Shown here: one piece after another, positions 36,006 to 49,206 of the stretch
How positions within the stretch are numbered: position 1 is the first letter of the stretch
How the letters are laid out: each line of letters opens with the position of its first letter
Origin: Mortierella alpina
Lineage: Eukaryota > Mortierellomycota > Mortierellomycetes > Mortierellales > Mortierellaceae
Direction of reading: 5' to 3'
Assembly: GCA_029449245.1 (NCBI GenBank)
Contig: JANATF010000007.1
Coordinates: forward strand, 1,426,001 to 1,490,000
Length of the DNA: 64,000 bases
Translations under genes and position numbers: made by a program
The notes under the pieces: generated by a model
Database searches by the model: none
Seen by the model: the letters and a program-made list of their open reading frames with translations, nothing else
What the model was told of the DNA's origin: nothing

Positions 36006-37855
36006 GATGGAGTAGATGGATGAAGAGATGAGAGGGGGGTAAAGAGGAGGAACAGAAAGAAGGAATGCGGGAGGCGTGCGTGCACTTGTAATTGCCCAGT
36101 TGGACTGCCCAACAACAAAAAAAAAAAAAAAGAAAAAAAACAAATGTAAACAAGCGCTCCAGCCAATCACAGGGCTCATTGTTTTTGCGTGGCCCATCTC
36201 TCGCTCTCTCTCTATTTGGTCGTCAAAGTCGTCAGAGTCCCAAGCGGGAAAAGGAGACTTCGACATCCTCTCAACTGTGCTGCACTAGTGCAGGTCGTGT
36301 GTTCGTGCAGTGTTGCTCCCCGGGCAAGACCGAACAAACTGCCCCAGCTGCGGATGATGAGCAGGGCTACCGCGGGAGGAGAGGAGCGCCGCCATGCTGG
36401 CGATCTCCTCCACAGGTCCCGAGAGGCGCCAGGCCGCATTCCAAGCGTTGTGCTTTGCCCAAAACTGCTGTGTCGTCTGCTCTGTCGTGCACGCCACGCG
36501 GGAATCGCCTCCAGCGTGGGCTGACAAAAAAATCAAATGATGTCATGGCCTTTAAAAGGCGCCTCAAAAACTCACTCCACAGCCTTTGCTTCTCACACTT
36601 CAGCTCGGCTTCTTCATTCACAGAGCATTCATCCTTCACACGTCCGCCCCGCCATCGCAGTAGCCTACTGACAGCACTTGCTCGCCCTTTCCCGTCCTCA
36701 CTCAGTCCTCCCTGAACACAGGCGAAACGCGCACAGTCAAAGAGCCAGACACCCCGCAGCTCCACACCTAGCAAAAACGGGCAGCCCTGTAAGGCCACCA
36801 TGTGATTTATAATCGTCGGAACCCAGCGCATCTCCATGCTCTTAGGGCCATGTCACCGCCGCGGTCTCTCAATCACTCTTTTGTCCATTCCCCTCCTTTA
36901 CCTCACGCCTCGCCTGCGCTGGTTCCGATCCACCCTCTGCATTCAAAGCTGCACCTTTGCCAGCAGACTAGTGTAAACACACAGCTCCTTCGCGTGTGCG
37001 CCCCATGCTCCCGCTCGTTCTTTATCGTTTTCGCCTCTCTCGCCAGCTGGCGAACATTTTTGTTCTCGTCTGTTATGCGGGCTTGTTGTTCCCCATACCA
37101 TGCACGAGCCTTCTTAATTGCCCCTCCCTATCCTGCACTTTATGTATGCGTCTCTTCTGACCTTTGTTACTCCTGTCTCCTTGACCTCACCCATTGCTCC
37201 GCTCTTCCCAAGTCACTTGCTCTGCCTTATGCACATGGGCACACTAGCCCACTTGCTGCACACTCGCACACTTGCAACCCTCATTGCAATGCACCCATCT
37301 GTCCCTGTCGCACTTCTCTCACTCTCACTCCCGCGCTCTTGCCAAGGGAAGAGCGCTGCCAGGACGACGCTGTTACTGCCCACACACACTGAGACGGACT
37401 TGTCTCGGGTGGGGTCGAAGTGTGCGATAACAGCAGAGACGAAAGAAGAACCGGAAACACAGCAGGAGGGCACCTGAAGGGTGCGGGAAAGAGGGGGGGA
37501 CCTTGGGCAGAGTGACAACAATGGGAGAAGGAGTAGAGTAGTAAGAGAGCAACGACACGTCTGAGCATACCTGCATGCCCCTACTCACAGTTTGAACCTG
37601 TGTTTTCTGCTATCCGATAGGCGAGAAAAAAAAAGACCGATCCCGGGGCACTCCTGACACACAAGGTCGTGTTTCTCGACACTAAGGCAACATACTCACC
37701 ACTGACTCCTTGCCGACAACTTTCACGGCGCGGCTGCAAAACTCTCTCCCTAGCCAAGCATTGCTTTCGCACAGTTCTTCTTCTGCTGGTTGCACGAGGA
37801 CGATCTTTCATTTCCTGGCACCTTCAACCCTTACTGTCCAAGTGTACTATCAACA
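36006..37855. other. Divergent intergenic region, nucleolin / bZIP 2
   Basis: 1.85 kb between two diverging starts. It contains an A-rich run (36118-36140), a TGATGTCATGG element at 36538-36548 and pyrimidine-rich sequence. Short frames here have no family match. Confidence 0.5.
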
Positions 37856-38585
37856 ATGGCCGGGTCGGGGGAAGCGCCAGGCAAGTTCTTTTTGGATGCT
37901 CTCATGGTTTCTGAGCTGGCATGGCGGTATGCTTCCGCAGATGGATCACTAACTCCCGTTCTGCGCGACCTCTTTCAGATTTACCACCTTCGCCTACAAA
38001 CTCGGTTCCATTCATCATAGCCACCTCTGCCGACGACGACAAGGCAGATAGACCGATTGTAGCCCCTGTGAATGGCGGGAGTCCCATGCGATATCTACAA
38101 GCGTGCTCAAAACTGGACATGGAACCCAACCCTTTCGAGCAGAGCTTTGCAGGTACAAGTGCCGAAAAGTCAGGAACAGGAGCCGCAGAGGGAGGCACGG
38201 ATACACCCAAGCCAGTTTTGCCCTCGATTGCGTCAATGTCGGGACGTCTGGCACCTGGGACAGAACAGTTTGGCTGGGACGAGCAGTCGCTGCGGATGGG
38301 CCCGCTCTCGCCGTCCATGCTCGAGGGCCCAAAGAACCCCATTGTGTTTGATGACACCACTGCGCAGAACCCTTTGCCACTCGGCTCCTTCCCAGCATCC
38401 ACAGCATCCATACCCAACGTCTTCACCTCGGGAGCACCCCTGGCCGAGAACGGGCTCCCGTTCGTTGGTATTCCAGGGCCATTGCCCGTCCCCCCACCAG
38501 CAGCCATTCAAACCTCTGCGCCATACCCTTCTGTTTACAATCCCTCGCTTCCTCTAACCCAACAACAACATCAACAACATCAACT

Positions 38586-38624
<39 letters not shown>

Positions 38625-39860
38625 ACAGCAACATCAAGGAGGGCCTGGACCACGACCTCAACATTATGCACATCCTAATCCACAACCCCCGCATGGCCGG
38701 TATTTGCCACCGCAGCCATCGCAGCACCCCGACAGCATTAATGGATACGGTAACCTGCATCTCCTTAGCCAAGCACAGGCGACCCACCGCGAAATGTGGA
38801 TAAAGCGCGAGGGCGCAGACGCCACGGAAAGTATACCACATGGTCAGCAACACCTTACACAACCCAACCCTGGCGCCTTGCAGCACGGTGGACAGAGCCT
38901 TTCCGGAATACCCGGAATGCCCGGGATGGTGGCCGCCCCACAGCTACCCAAGAATGGAGTCGAGCCAGCTTTTGTGCGGGGTGTACGGCGTCGCAGACTG
39001 ACCTCGGAAGACGACCATAGTGATGACTCTGAGAGATCCAAGTACTCGACGAATGGTGGCGAGGCCTCAGCGGGAGCCAGCAAGAAGCAGAAGCCTGGCG
39101 ATGAGAAGATGGACGAGGAAGAGAAGAGGAAAAACTTTCTGGAGCGCAATCGTCAAGGTAAGAGAAGTGGCAGTGCACAAGTGCACAGGCCGAGTCTATT
39201 GGAGTGGCAAAAGGTAAAGAAGAAATCGATCCTGACCACAGATCGCTTTAAAAATGCACTCTCGCACTTCCAGCCGCCCTAAAGTGCCGACAGCGCAAGA
39301 AGCAGTGGCTGTCGAATCTGCAGGCCAAGGTCGAGTATCTGACGACGGACAACGAGCACCTCCAGAACCAAACTGCAGCTCTTCGAGACGAGATCATCCA
39401 CCTCAAGGCATTGTTGTTGGCGCACAAGGACTGTCCAGTTGCGCAGGCGAACGGCGTGTATGCAGAGTCGATCGGCATGCCAGGACATGGTGGGATGATG
39501 GCACACGGCCGCCCGCCGCACCCCATGCAGCCACAGCAGCCTCAGCAACAGCACCAACAGCACCAACAGCACCCACAGCACCCACAGCACCCACAGCACC
39601 AGCAGGCAGGAATACCTCCGGGCCGAGGTGGTGTGAGCCAACAACGAGGTGGGTTGCCCCCGCCTCCACCGCCCTCGCACCATCACCTACCCGTGCAAGG
39701 AGGCTCGGGCCAAAGGATGATGAACCAGTCGATGCCCGCATCAGGAGTCGTGGGCGCGATGGCAGGGGCACCAGGTCCAGGAGGTCGGCCCATGTCCATG
39801 ATGCAGGATATCACCCCGAACGCGTCGCCCAGCCAGAGCCAAGTCAATGTGCGGTATTAG
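37856..39860 (+). CDS. Atf1/CREB-type bZIP transcription factor (paralogue 2)
   Basis: Three exons, 37856-37880, 37979-39157 and 39274-39860, giving 596 residues. Exon 1 is 25 bases and leads into a GC-AG intron (GCAAGT at 37881). Only this donor gives the phase needed to enter the conserved frame, restoring an Asp split G|AT exactly as in bZIP gene 1. Features: SKLDMEPNPFEQSFAG (Atf1 HRA-like), a polyglutamine tract, a serine-rich acidic lead, then the bZIP from about 388: FLERNRQAALKCRQRKKQW, a zipper, and LLAHKDCP as in ATF2/Atf1. The intron falls inside the basic region. The tail is rich in Gln, His, Pro and Met. Expected nuclear stress regulator; targets unknown. AATAAA lies about 110 bases past the stop. 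Confidence 0.9.
38573..38637 (+). repeat. CAA/CAG repeat in bZIP 2
   Basis: About 65 bases of mixed CAA/CAG with a few CAT codons, coding a Gln run with scattered His. A second QQH/PQH array occupies 39537-39603 in the last exon. Confidence 0.9.
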
Positions 39861-40469
39861 CCAGCATGCCATCGTGCCATGGGCCACTGTTTTGTCTCCT
39901 TGTACTGTCCTCGGGTTTGTGTCCGTCCGTCTTCTGCTCTTGTGCCCGCCCTCCTGTATAACATAGTCGCAATAAAGTATCATACGGCATCCTTCTCTGT
40001 GATGCAGTGGCTCATTCCCCCCCATCGAGTACCATCGCCATGCGAAGCGGTGGCAAGCCATTGAGCAATTGGCCACGTTGGAAAAAGACCCACGCAGAGG
40101 CACGACCCTTCCCCGTTTTCTGCCAAATCGGGCCCACGGTCTGGCCCACGCAATGCAGTGATGCTTTTGCGCTTGCAGCGCACGCTCCCCTTCGATTTCC
40201 ATCGCATCTCTTTCCAATGCTGAGCCCCGTCTGCCGCTCGTTCTCGTTTTTCGTATTTATTCCTCGGACTTCGCGAATTGCTTATGCACACAATAGCCTT
40301 GTTTGTCACATACTCCGACATGCGCAGGTCTGCTCTCTTATCTGGAGAAAAAGAATATCGTGGGCGCGTTTTTTTTCCCTCTTTCCTCTCTTCAGTCCCT
40401 TCCTTCTCTTCTCTTCCTCCTTCTCCCCACACCTCGTTTTTGTTCTCCACCCCCCTCACTCTTGCCACC
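39861..40469. other. Intergenic, bZIP 2 to GT8
   Basis: 3' flank of bZIP 2 with AATAAA near 39970, then a pyrimidine-rich leader of the GT8 gene (40370-40465). No gene was seen. Confidence 0.6.
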
Positions 40470-41614
40470 ATGTCTGATCGTGCCTGGGTGACATACCTTA
40501 GTAACACCGAGTACCTTGCAGGCTGCCTCGTCCTGGCCTACTCGCTCCGCAAGGTCCAATCCCGCTACCCGCTCGTGGTTATGGTCCCAAATTCTCCACC
40601 TCTGGCTCCTAACGATCTGGAGCAATTGAGCAAGGCCTCGAATATCATTATCGAGCCCATCGATATCTCGATCTGGCAACTGCAGCTTAGTCCACCGGAC
40701 GGTGTCCAGACAGGGTCCAACAGCGACGTGTATCTCTGGGACTATTACGCCCACACTTGGGCCAAGCTTGGTGCCTGGGGGCTTGTCCAATACCAGAGAC
40801 TCGTGCTACTGGACTCGGACATGCTCGTGAGGATTAACATGGACCAGCTCTTGAACGATCGTGCCACCACCTCCCACACCACGTCTGCTCAGCTTGAGAT
40901 CAAGACCGCAGGCGGCGACCATGAGAATGAGAGGAAGCTCCAATTGGGTCACAACGACGCTTACCTGGACTTGCCCGAGGGCTGGGTCGCGGCTGCACAT
41001 GCCTGCACCTGCAACCCGATGCGCAAGCCCCGGTATCCAGCATCATGGTACAGTTTGCTTTTTTTTTTTTTCCCTTTACTTGATATCATCGAGGCTGCTT
41101 CGTTTATCATGATTTGTATTTCGCGAGGCGCCTGCTGGGAATGATCCAACGAGATCGTCTGTGTCCTTTCTTTTCGGCTGAATTCTTTCCCCCTTGCTTC
41201 CAGTACTGTGTGACGCCCTCTCCGCTGTACCCTGACAAGTTGCTGATTAACCCAGCCCTTCACCGAGGACTATACGCACACACTCTGCCTTGCGCTACAA
41301 TTATTGCACATCCGCTCACTCGAACCCCAAATTCTTCGTTTTGCTTTTAGGACCCCAGACTCGTGCGCGTATACGCAGTATACTGGCAATCCCTGTCCGC
41401 CGTCGCACAACGTCGTCCCCGCAGTGGCAGCAGCAAACGGTACCTCGACCCCTGCTCCGCAGCCGCAGCAGCAGCAGATGCTCGAGAAGAAAGATCAACA
41501 GATCAATGACCTGCAAGTCCTCACTCCTGTTTTTTCCACCTCTTCCTCTCTTGCTTCCGATCAACAAGAACAACAACAAGGTGCCACCGCCTCAGCAGCA
41601 GCCCACCTTCCAGG

Positions 41615-41663
<49 letters not shown>

Positions 41664-42098
41664 CTCGCTACTTCGCCACCCAAGCGCTCCTATTTCAATT
41701 CCGGCCTCGTGGTCCTCACCCCTTCGCAGGCACAACTCGAGTCCATCCTAGCCGTCTTCCGAACCGTCAAGAGCCCAACCCACTACCTCTTCCCAGATCA
41801 AGATTTGCTGAACGAAGTCTTTTTCGGTCGATGGAAGAGTATCGGATATGGTTACAATGCTCTCAAGACCTTGTCCTTCTGCCATGAACCCATCTGGAAC
41901 GAGGCGACAACCATCCCCACCAACAGCATCTTGGACAACATCATGCCAGTCGTCAACGTCCATTATATTCTAGAGAAACCGTGGAATGTCAAAGACCTCG
42001 TCAAGGCCAAGCAGGAATCCGATCGCTTCGTAGAGCTCTACCGCTGGTGGTGGCAGGCTTATGACGAGTTAGGGCAGGAGACAGAAGGCTTGGTCTAA
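40470..42098 (+). CDS. GT8 (glycogenin/galactinol-synthase-like) glycosyltransferase
   Basis: Two exons, 40470-41047 and 41351-42098, giving 441 residues. The start has a CACCATG context. Family 8 retaining transferases use UDP-sugars and Mn2+. Visible marks: AWVTYLSNTEYLAGCLVLAYSL at the N-terminus, LLDSDMLV with the metal-binding DSD at 115-117, then YPASWTPDSCAYTQYTGN across the intron, FNSGLVVL, FPDQDLLNEVF and VVNVHYILEKPW. No signal peptide, so it is cytosolic. A low-complexity insert (about 235-305) ends in a polythreonine run coded by an ACA repeat, just before the FNSG motif. The acceptor sugar or protein is unknown. Glycogenin proper has a Tyr-rich tail, not evident here. It converges on PRP4. 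Confidence 0.88.
41609..41661 (+). repeat. (ACA)n repeat coding polythreonine
   Basis: About 17 ACA triplets, read in the ACA (Thr) frame of the GT8 gene. The other two frames would read polyglutamine or polyasparagine. Confidence 0.92.
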
Positions 42099-42338
42099 AA
42101 AGTGGCCATCTAGGGAAGAATAATACATACCTTCCTTCAAGACTTACCCCTGACGACATTGCATACCCCCAAGTAACATACCCGATGCTTCTGTTCAGTA
42201 ACATACACAGAAGATAAAAAGAATAAAAAAAAAAGAACCCTGTTCGTTTCCGTTGTGTTTTTTTGAGTTCCCTTTAATCAATACTGAGAGGAGATTGATT
42301 GCTGTGCTGTTGGTGGGGTTGGGGTTGGGGCTGGCTTA

Positions 42339-45336
<2,998 letters not shown>

Positions 45337-47337
45337 AATGACTTATGAGCACGACTGGTCAAACGAAGCAGCAGCAGATGAGATTGAGAGACGCAGATTA
45401 CGGATAAAGAGCGTAGTCTTTACGGTGACGCTGAGAGTTAGGGAGAGAGTTAGGGAGAGAGAGAGAGAGAGTTTTAAGAGACAGAGGAGGACAGAGTGGA
45501 TGCAGAGACGCAGACTAATAAAAGCTCGGCGAAATGAAAATTGTTGGTAGTCTTGTTTTGTTTTTCTTGTATATCGGCAAGGAGTAGAATGCTGAGGGAT
45601 AGTAAGGATCGAGGAAGGAAGGATGAATGGATGGATGGAAGGAATCGACATAAAAAATCTTTAATACGTAGACACATTATAGCCAATCAAGCAGGGATTT
45701 AAAGGGTGCGAGGAGAGCGAGAGCAAGCACTGCAGCAATCGAGGGTTCGTGTCGCTTGCGTAAAGACCCCTGAGCACTGCTGCGCACTGCTATGCGAGGG
45801 CGAGAGGTTCAAGGAAAGGCACAGTGGAGAAGGAGAGGGAAAGAGTCCAAACCTTGACCAACACCTCGCTCAAAGCAAGCGCAAGACTACTTCGAGCGCG
45901 CGCCTTACGAACACTCAAGGCTGTGTTCCAACCCGCCATAGCGTTCGTTGTATACAGTACTGATTGAGGATGGGCCATCGCTCAAGACGTTATGTAATCA
46001 TGCACCTTCACAAATTACGGAATAACTGAGAGGACTTGTCGGGTATTCTGTAAGCGTAGACCACAGTTGAGCGACGACCTGCACATATCAGAATCCAACG
46101 TGGACTCTTCGGAAATATTTGCAGCTCCCTTTCAATTGCAATAGACTATTGCTCCTGTCCGTTGGTTGTTCCTGGTGGCAAAATTAGGCGGTTCTCATCA
46201 TGACAGTTCGCAACAAGGCTACTGTAATGGAAAGGCTGTCCCTGAAAGTGAGACGGAGGTATGTTCACCTGTGTCTGATCTTCATGACAGAAATGCCTCG
46301 CTTATATTTTTTCACTGCCGCGAGAGCATTTTTGTTTTGTTTGCTTCTAGGCTAAACCAAAAGCACCACTATATGGCCAGTTGGACAACTGAGCTCAATT
46401 AAAGCCTGCCGCTTTTGTTTATGCGGCCTCAGCCGAATGGACAGGCCGAAGATGGGCTCACCTCCTTATACCTACAGTGCCCACACCCAATCTTCCATAC
46501 CCCAGACGGAGGGACAGGAAGCGCCGCCAGTGGTCGATGGACATGCCACAGGCGGGTCTTAAGAGAACCAAGACCTAATTGACCTAATGTTCCAGGACCT
46601 TAAAAAAAGATGCTTGCGATTGTCTTCAAGAAGATGGAAAAGGGAAGGGAAGAGGAGGTATGAAGATATGACAGATGACAGCACGCGCACACCAATGTAA
46701 GTTCGGCCCACCGCAGCTCCTGCGTGATGAACCCAATCAGATCGCAAATCTGCACATGCCGAGCATAGGCTGCACATCTCGGGGATCCCTGGATCACTCG
46801 GCTCCATGATGGAATGGTGAGCACCATCTAAACGCAGCGCTCGCGCATAGACTGAGGAATTTGTCTGGAGGGGCGAGAACACTTCTCGTCGAGAGACGCA
46901 CCGCGTCCTCGCCCGTGTACGGTACAGGAAAAAGGGACTTGGCTCTCATGCAACCAAACCACTGGACCAAATATACAGTACAAAAGTGCTCACATCTCCT
47001 CTGCTGTTCTCGAACAGCTTTGCCAATTCATTTTCGCTCCACTCATGCCTCTGCTGTTGCCTCCGCCTCTCTTAATACTAAAACGCAGCAGTGCCTAGTC
47101 GTTTTTGTGGTACCGCACGCGCGCGCCCTTGAAAGGAATTCATATTTAACCCCTGTGATCGTTGCACTCTTTTTTTTCCCCTCTTCTCTTCATCGCTTTT
47201 TCACGACTCGTAAACGGCCTTCCACCTCCACCGCCCCCTTCCACAGCAGCACCTTGCACCCCCCCTCCACTTCATACCACTCTCCTACCGACGACCCTAA
47301 ACCCCCCTCCCTTCCTCACTAACTCAAAATAAGCATC
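45337..47337. other. Intergenic, PRP4 to barwin-like 2
   Basis: PRP4 leader with a GA-rich stretch (45430-45475), then about 1.8 kb with no secure gene. A 42-codon ATG frame at 46437-46562 looks protein-like but is unsupported. Confidence 0.5.
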
Positions 47338-47940
47338 ATGAAGTTCGCTCAGCTCTCCATCCTCCTCGTTGCCCTGGTCATCGCCCTCATCTCTGCTGTC
47401 GAAGCTGGCAAGCGGAAGCCTAGCGGCCCCACCCAGACCGTCCGCTTCGGCAGAAAGCTCAAGGGCAAGTCCACCTGGTTCAACGGCCACGATCTCAAGG
47501 GCGTAAGTCTATCCAATCCTACAGAATGCAATATAGGCAGATGCCAGAGTTTATCCAGACGCTAACCGTGTTTGTAACGACAATCCTCCACCCCTTTTCG
47601 TTGACACTAGGCCTCCTGCTACGGCAACTTGTTGGGCAACAGCAACGTCAATGCCCAGGATGACTGGCACATTGCTGCCGTCAAGATGAGCCACTACAAG
47701 GGTGGTCTCCGGTCTGCCTGCTTCGAGTGCGCCAAGATCACCAGCGGCAAACGCTCCATTATCGTGCGCATCATTGATGAGTGCGCAGGTTGTGACGCCG
47801 ACCAGATTGACTTGACTGCCTCCGCCTTCAAGGCCCTCGCTCCTCTCTCCCAGGGTGTGGTCCACACCACCTACGAGTTCGTCAAGTGCCCCTCCCGCGG
47901 CTTGAAGTGGCCCAAGTCCCCCAGAGCCAGGACGCACTAA
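47338..47940 (+). CDS. Secreted double-psi beta-barrel (barwin/expansin-like) protein 2
   Basis: Two exons, 47338-47502 and 47611-47940, giving 164 residues. The signal peptide is MKFAQLSILLVALVIALISA, cut near VEAGKR. A short basic segment follows (KRKPSGPTQTVRFGRKLKGK), then a compact double-psi barrel: STWFNGHDLKGASCYGN, AAVKMSHY, CFECAKI, IIVRIIDECAGCDADQIDLT and FKALAPLSQGVVHTTYEFVKCP. Cysteines are spaced as in barwin/RlpA-like fungal proteins. Unlike the relative at 25911 it has no Thr/Ser spacer, and its cationic N-terminus could bind anionic wall polymer. Secreted or wall-associated; no enzymatic role is claimed. It lies tandem-side of FKS1, 1.27 kb from that gene's stop. Confidence 0.92.
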
Positions 47941-49206
47941 AGCAAGCAATTCGTTTCTTGCGCAGTTAGATGCTGCTCTCTCCATGGCATCCAAAGTGTC
48001 TTCCAAGTGCAAATATTTTTTTTATTAGACGTAGAGGTGTTGGACGCACTACCATTAGATAGAGGAGTAAGAAAGAAGAGCTGGTTCTCTACTTTCAAAC
48101 TTTTTACGTCTTGCCTTTCCGTCTGTTGCTCGAAAGATTAAAATACATACACTTCTTGACACCTCAAATCTCTGTCCGTCCTTCTATATCCATCTTGCTC
48201 TACTCTCTCAAACTGAGCTGTTTGCCGACCAAGGAGGTGTGCGTTTGTCCCCTCCAGCGGCGCGGTTCACGAATATTCTGGGCACCAAGAATGCTGTATT
48301 CCCTCAGCTACTCTAAGGTACTTCCCAAGATGATACATGTGAAGAAGTATGCGCGATTTTTCTTGGGCTATCCTTTTGACAATCTCGAGGAGTGAGCTGT
48401 CAAAAAAAAACACCCGCGCGAGAGCCTGAACCAGGTCAACGTATTGTATCGCTGTATGTTGCCCATATAAATGACTTCCGATCGTCCCCAAAAAAGGCGA
48501 CCCTATTGGGGGCTCAGAGCCTGTTCTCGACTTCTGTTCAGAATTGTCTCTGCCCTTCGCCACTTTGCCAACTTGATCTCAGCCCAGAAAACACAGTACG
48601 GAAACCCGATTGAACAGAGGAAAAGAGCAGAGGGATAGATCGCGAGAATGAGAGACGGAGAGACAACGAAAAAGAGAGGGCGAGGAGATTTGAGCTCAAG
48701 AGTGTGAGCCATTGAGCAACATCTCGTACGGCCAACAACACAATCTGTCTTGTAGAAAATAAGAAAAAGTCGCATCTGGACTTTGTGGCAACACACAGGA
48801 CGGCGACGACTGGCCCTCACGCCGTCTCGTCTTATGGAAGGCGCATATTTTTAGCATGCAGTCTGCAAGAGAGGAAATTGCTCTCTGTCCTTCCATTCCT
48901 CGGTTACTTTTTACGAAAGCCCCTACTGGGTATCATCCCCTCGCCCCATCTTTACATAGAATTACCGGGTATCGCGTGTACACTGGTATGCGGACTGATG
49001 GTGGCAAAGGCGGCGAACTCCATGGATCTTGAAATTGGTTTTAGAGCAATTATCGATGCCTTGAGCACGCGTGTATGGTGTTCTGGATTCTTTATTGACT
49101 AACATTAGGCATGCAACATCAACTATAATACAAAGAAAGTCGAATGGGGAGAGGGAGAGAAGGCGGAGCTGGCTGATATAGGGAGCTGGAAAAAAAATAT
49201 CAATCT
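47941..49206. other. Convergent intergenic region, barwin-like 2 / FKS1
   Basis: 1.27 kb between two stops. TTTATT at about 49089 gives AATAAA on the minus strand, about 115 bases after the FKS1 stop. No gene was recognised. Confidence 0.55.

Noticed and set aside
35271-36015. Long plus-strand frames (200 and 232 codons) across the nucleolin gene
   Set aside because: They are antisense to Ser/Asp/Glu-rich repetitive codons, are themselves low-complexity, and overlap a firm RRM gene.
45436-45461. Two TTAGGG units suggesting telomeric sequence
   Set aside because: Only two separated copies within a GA-rich leader, and flanked by ordinary genes.
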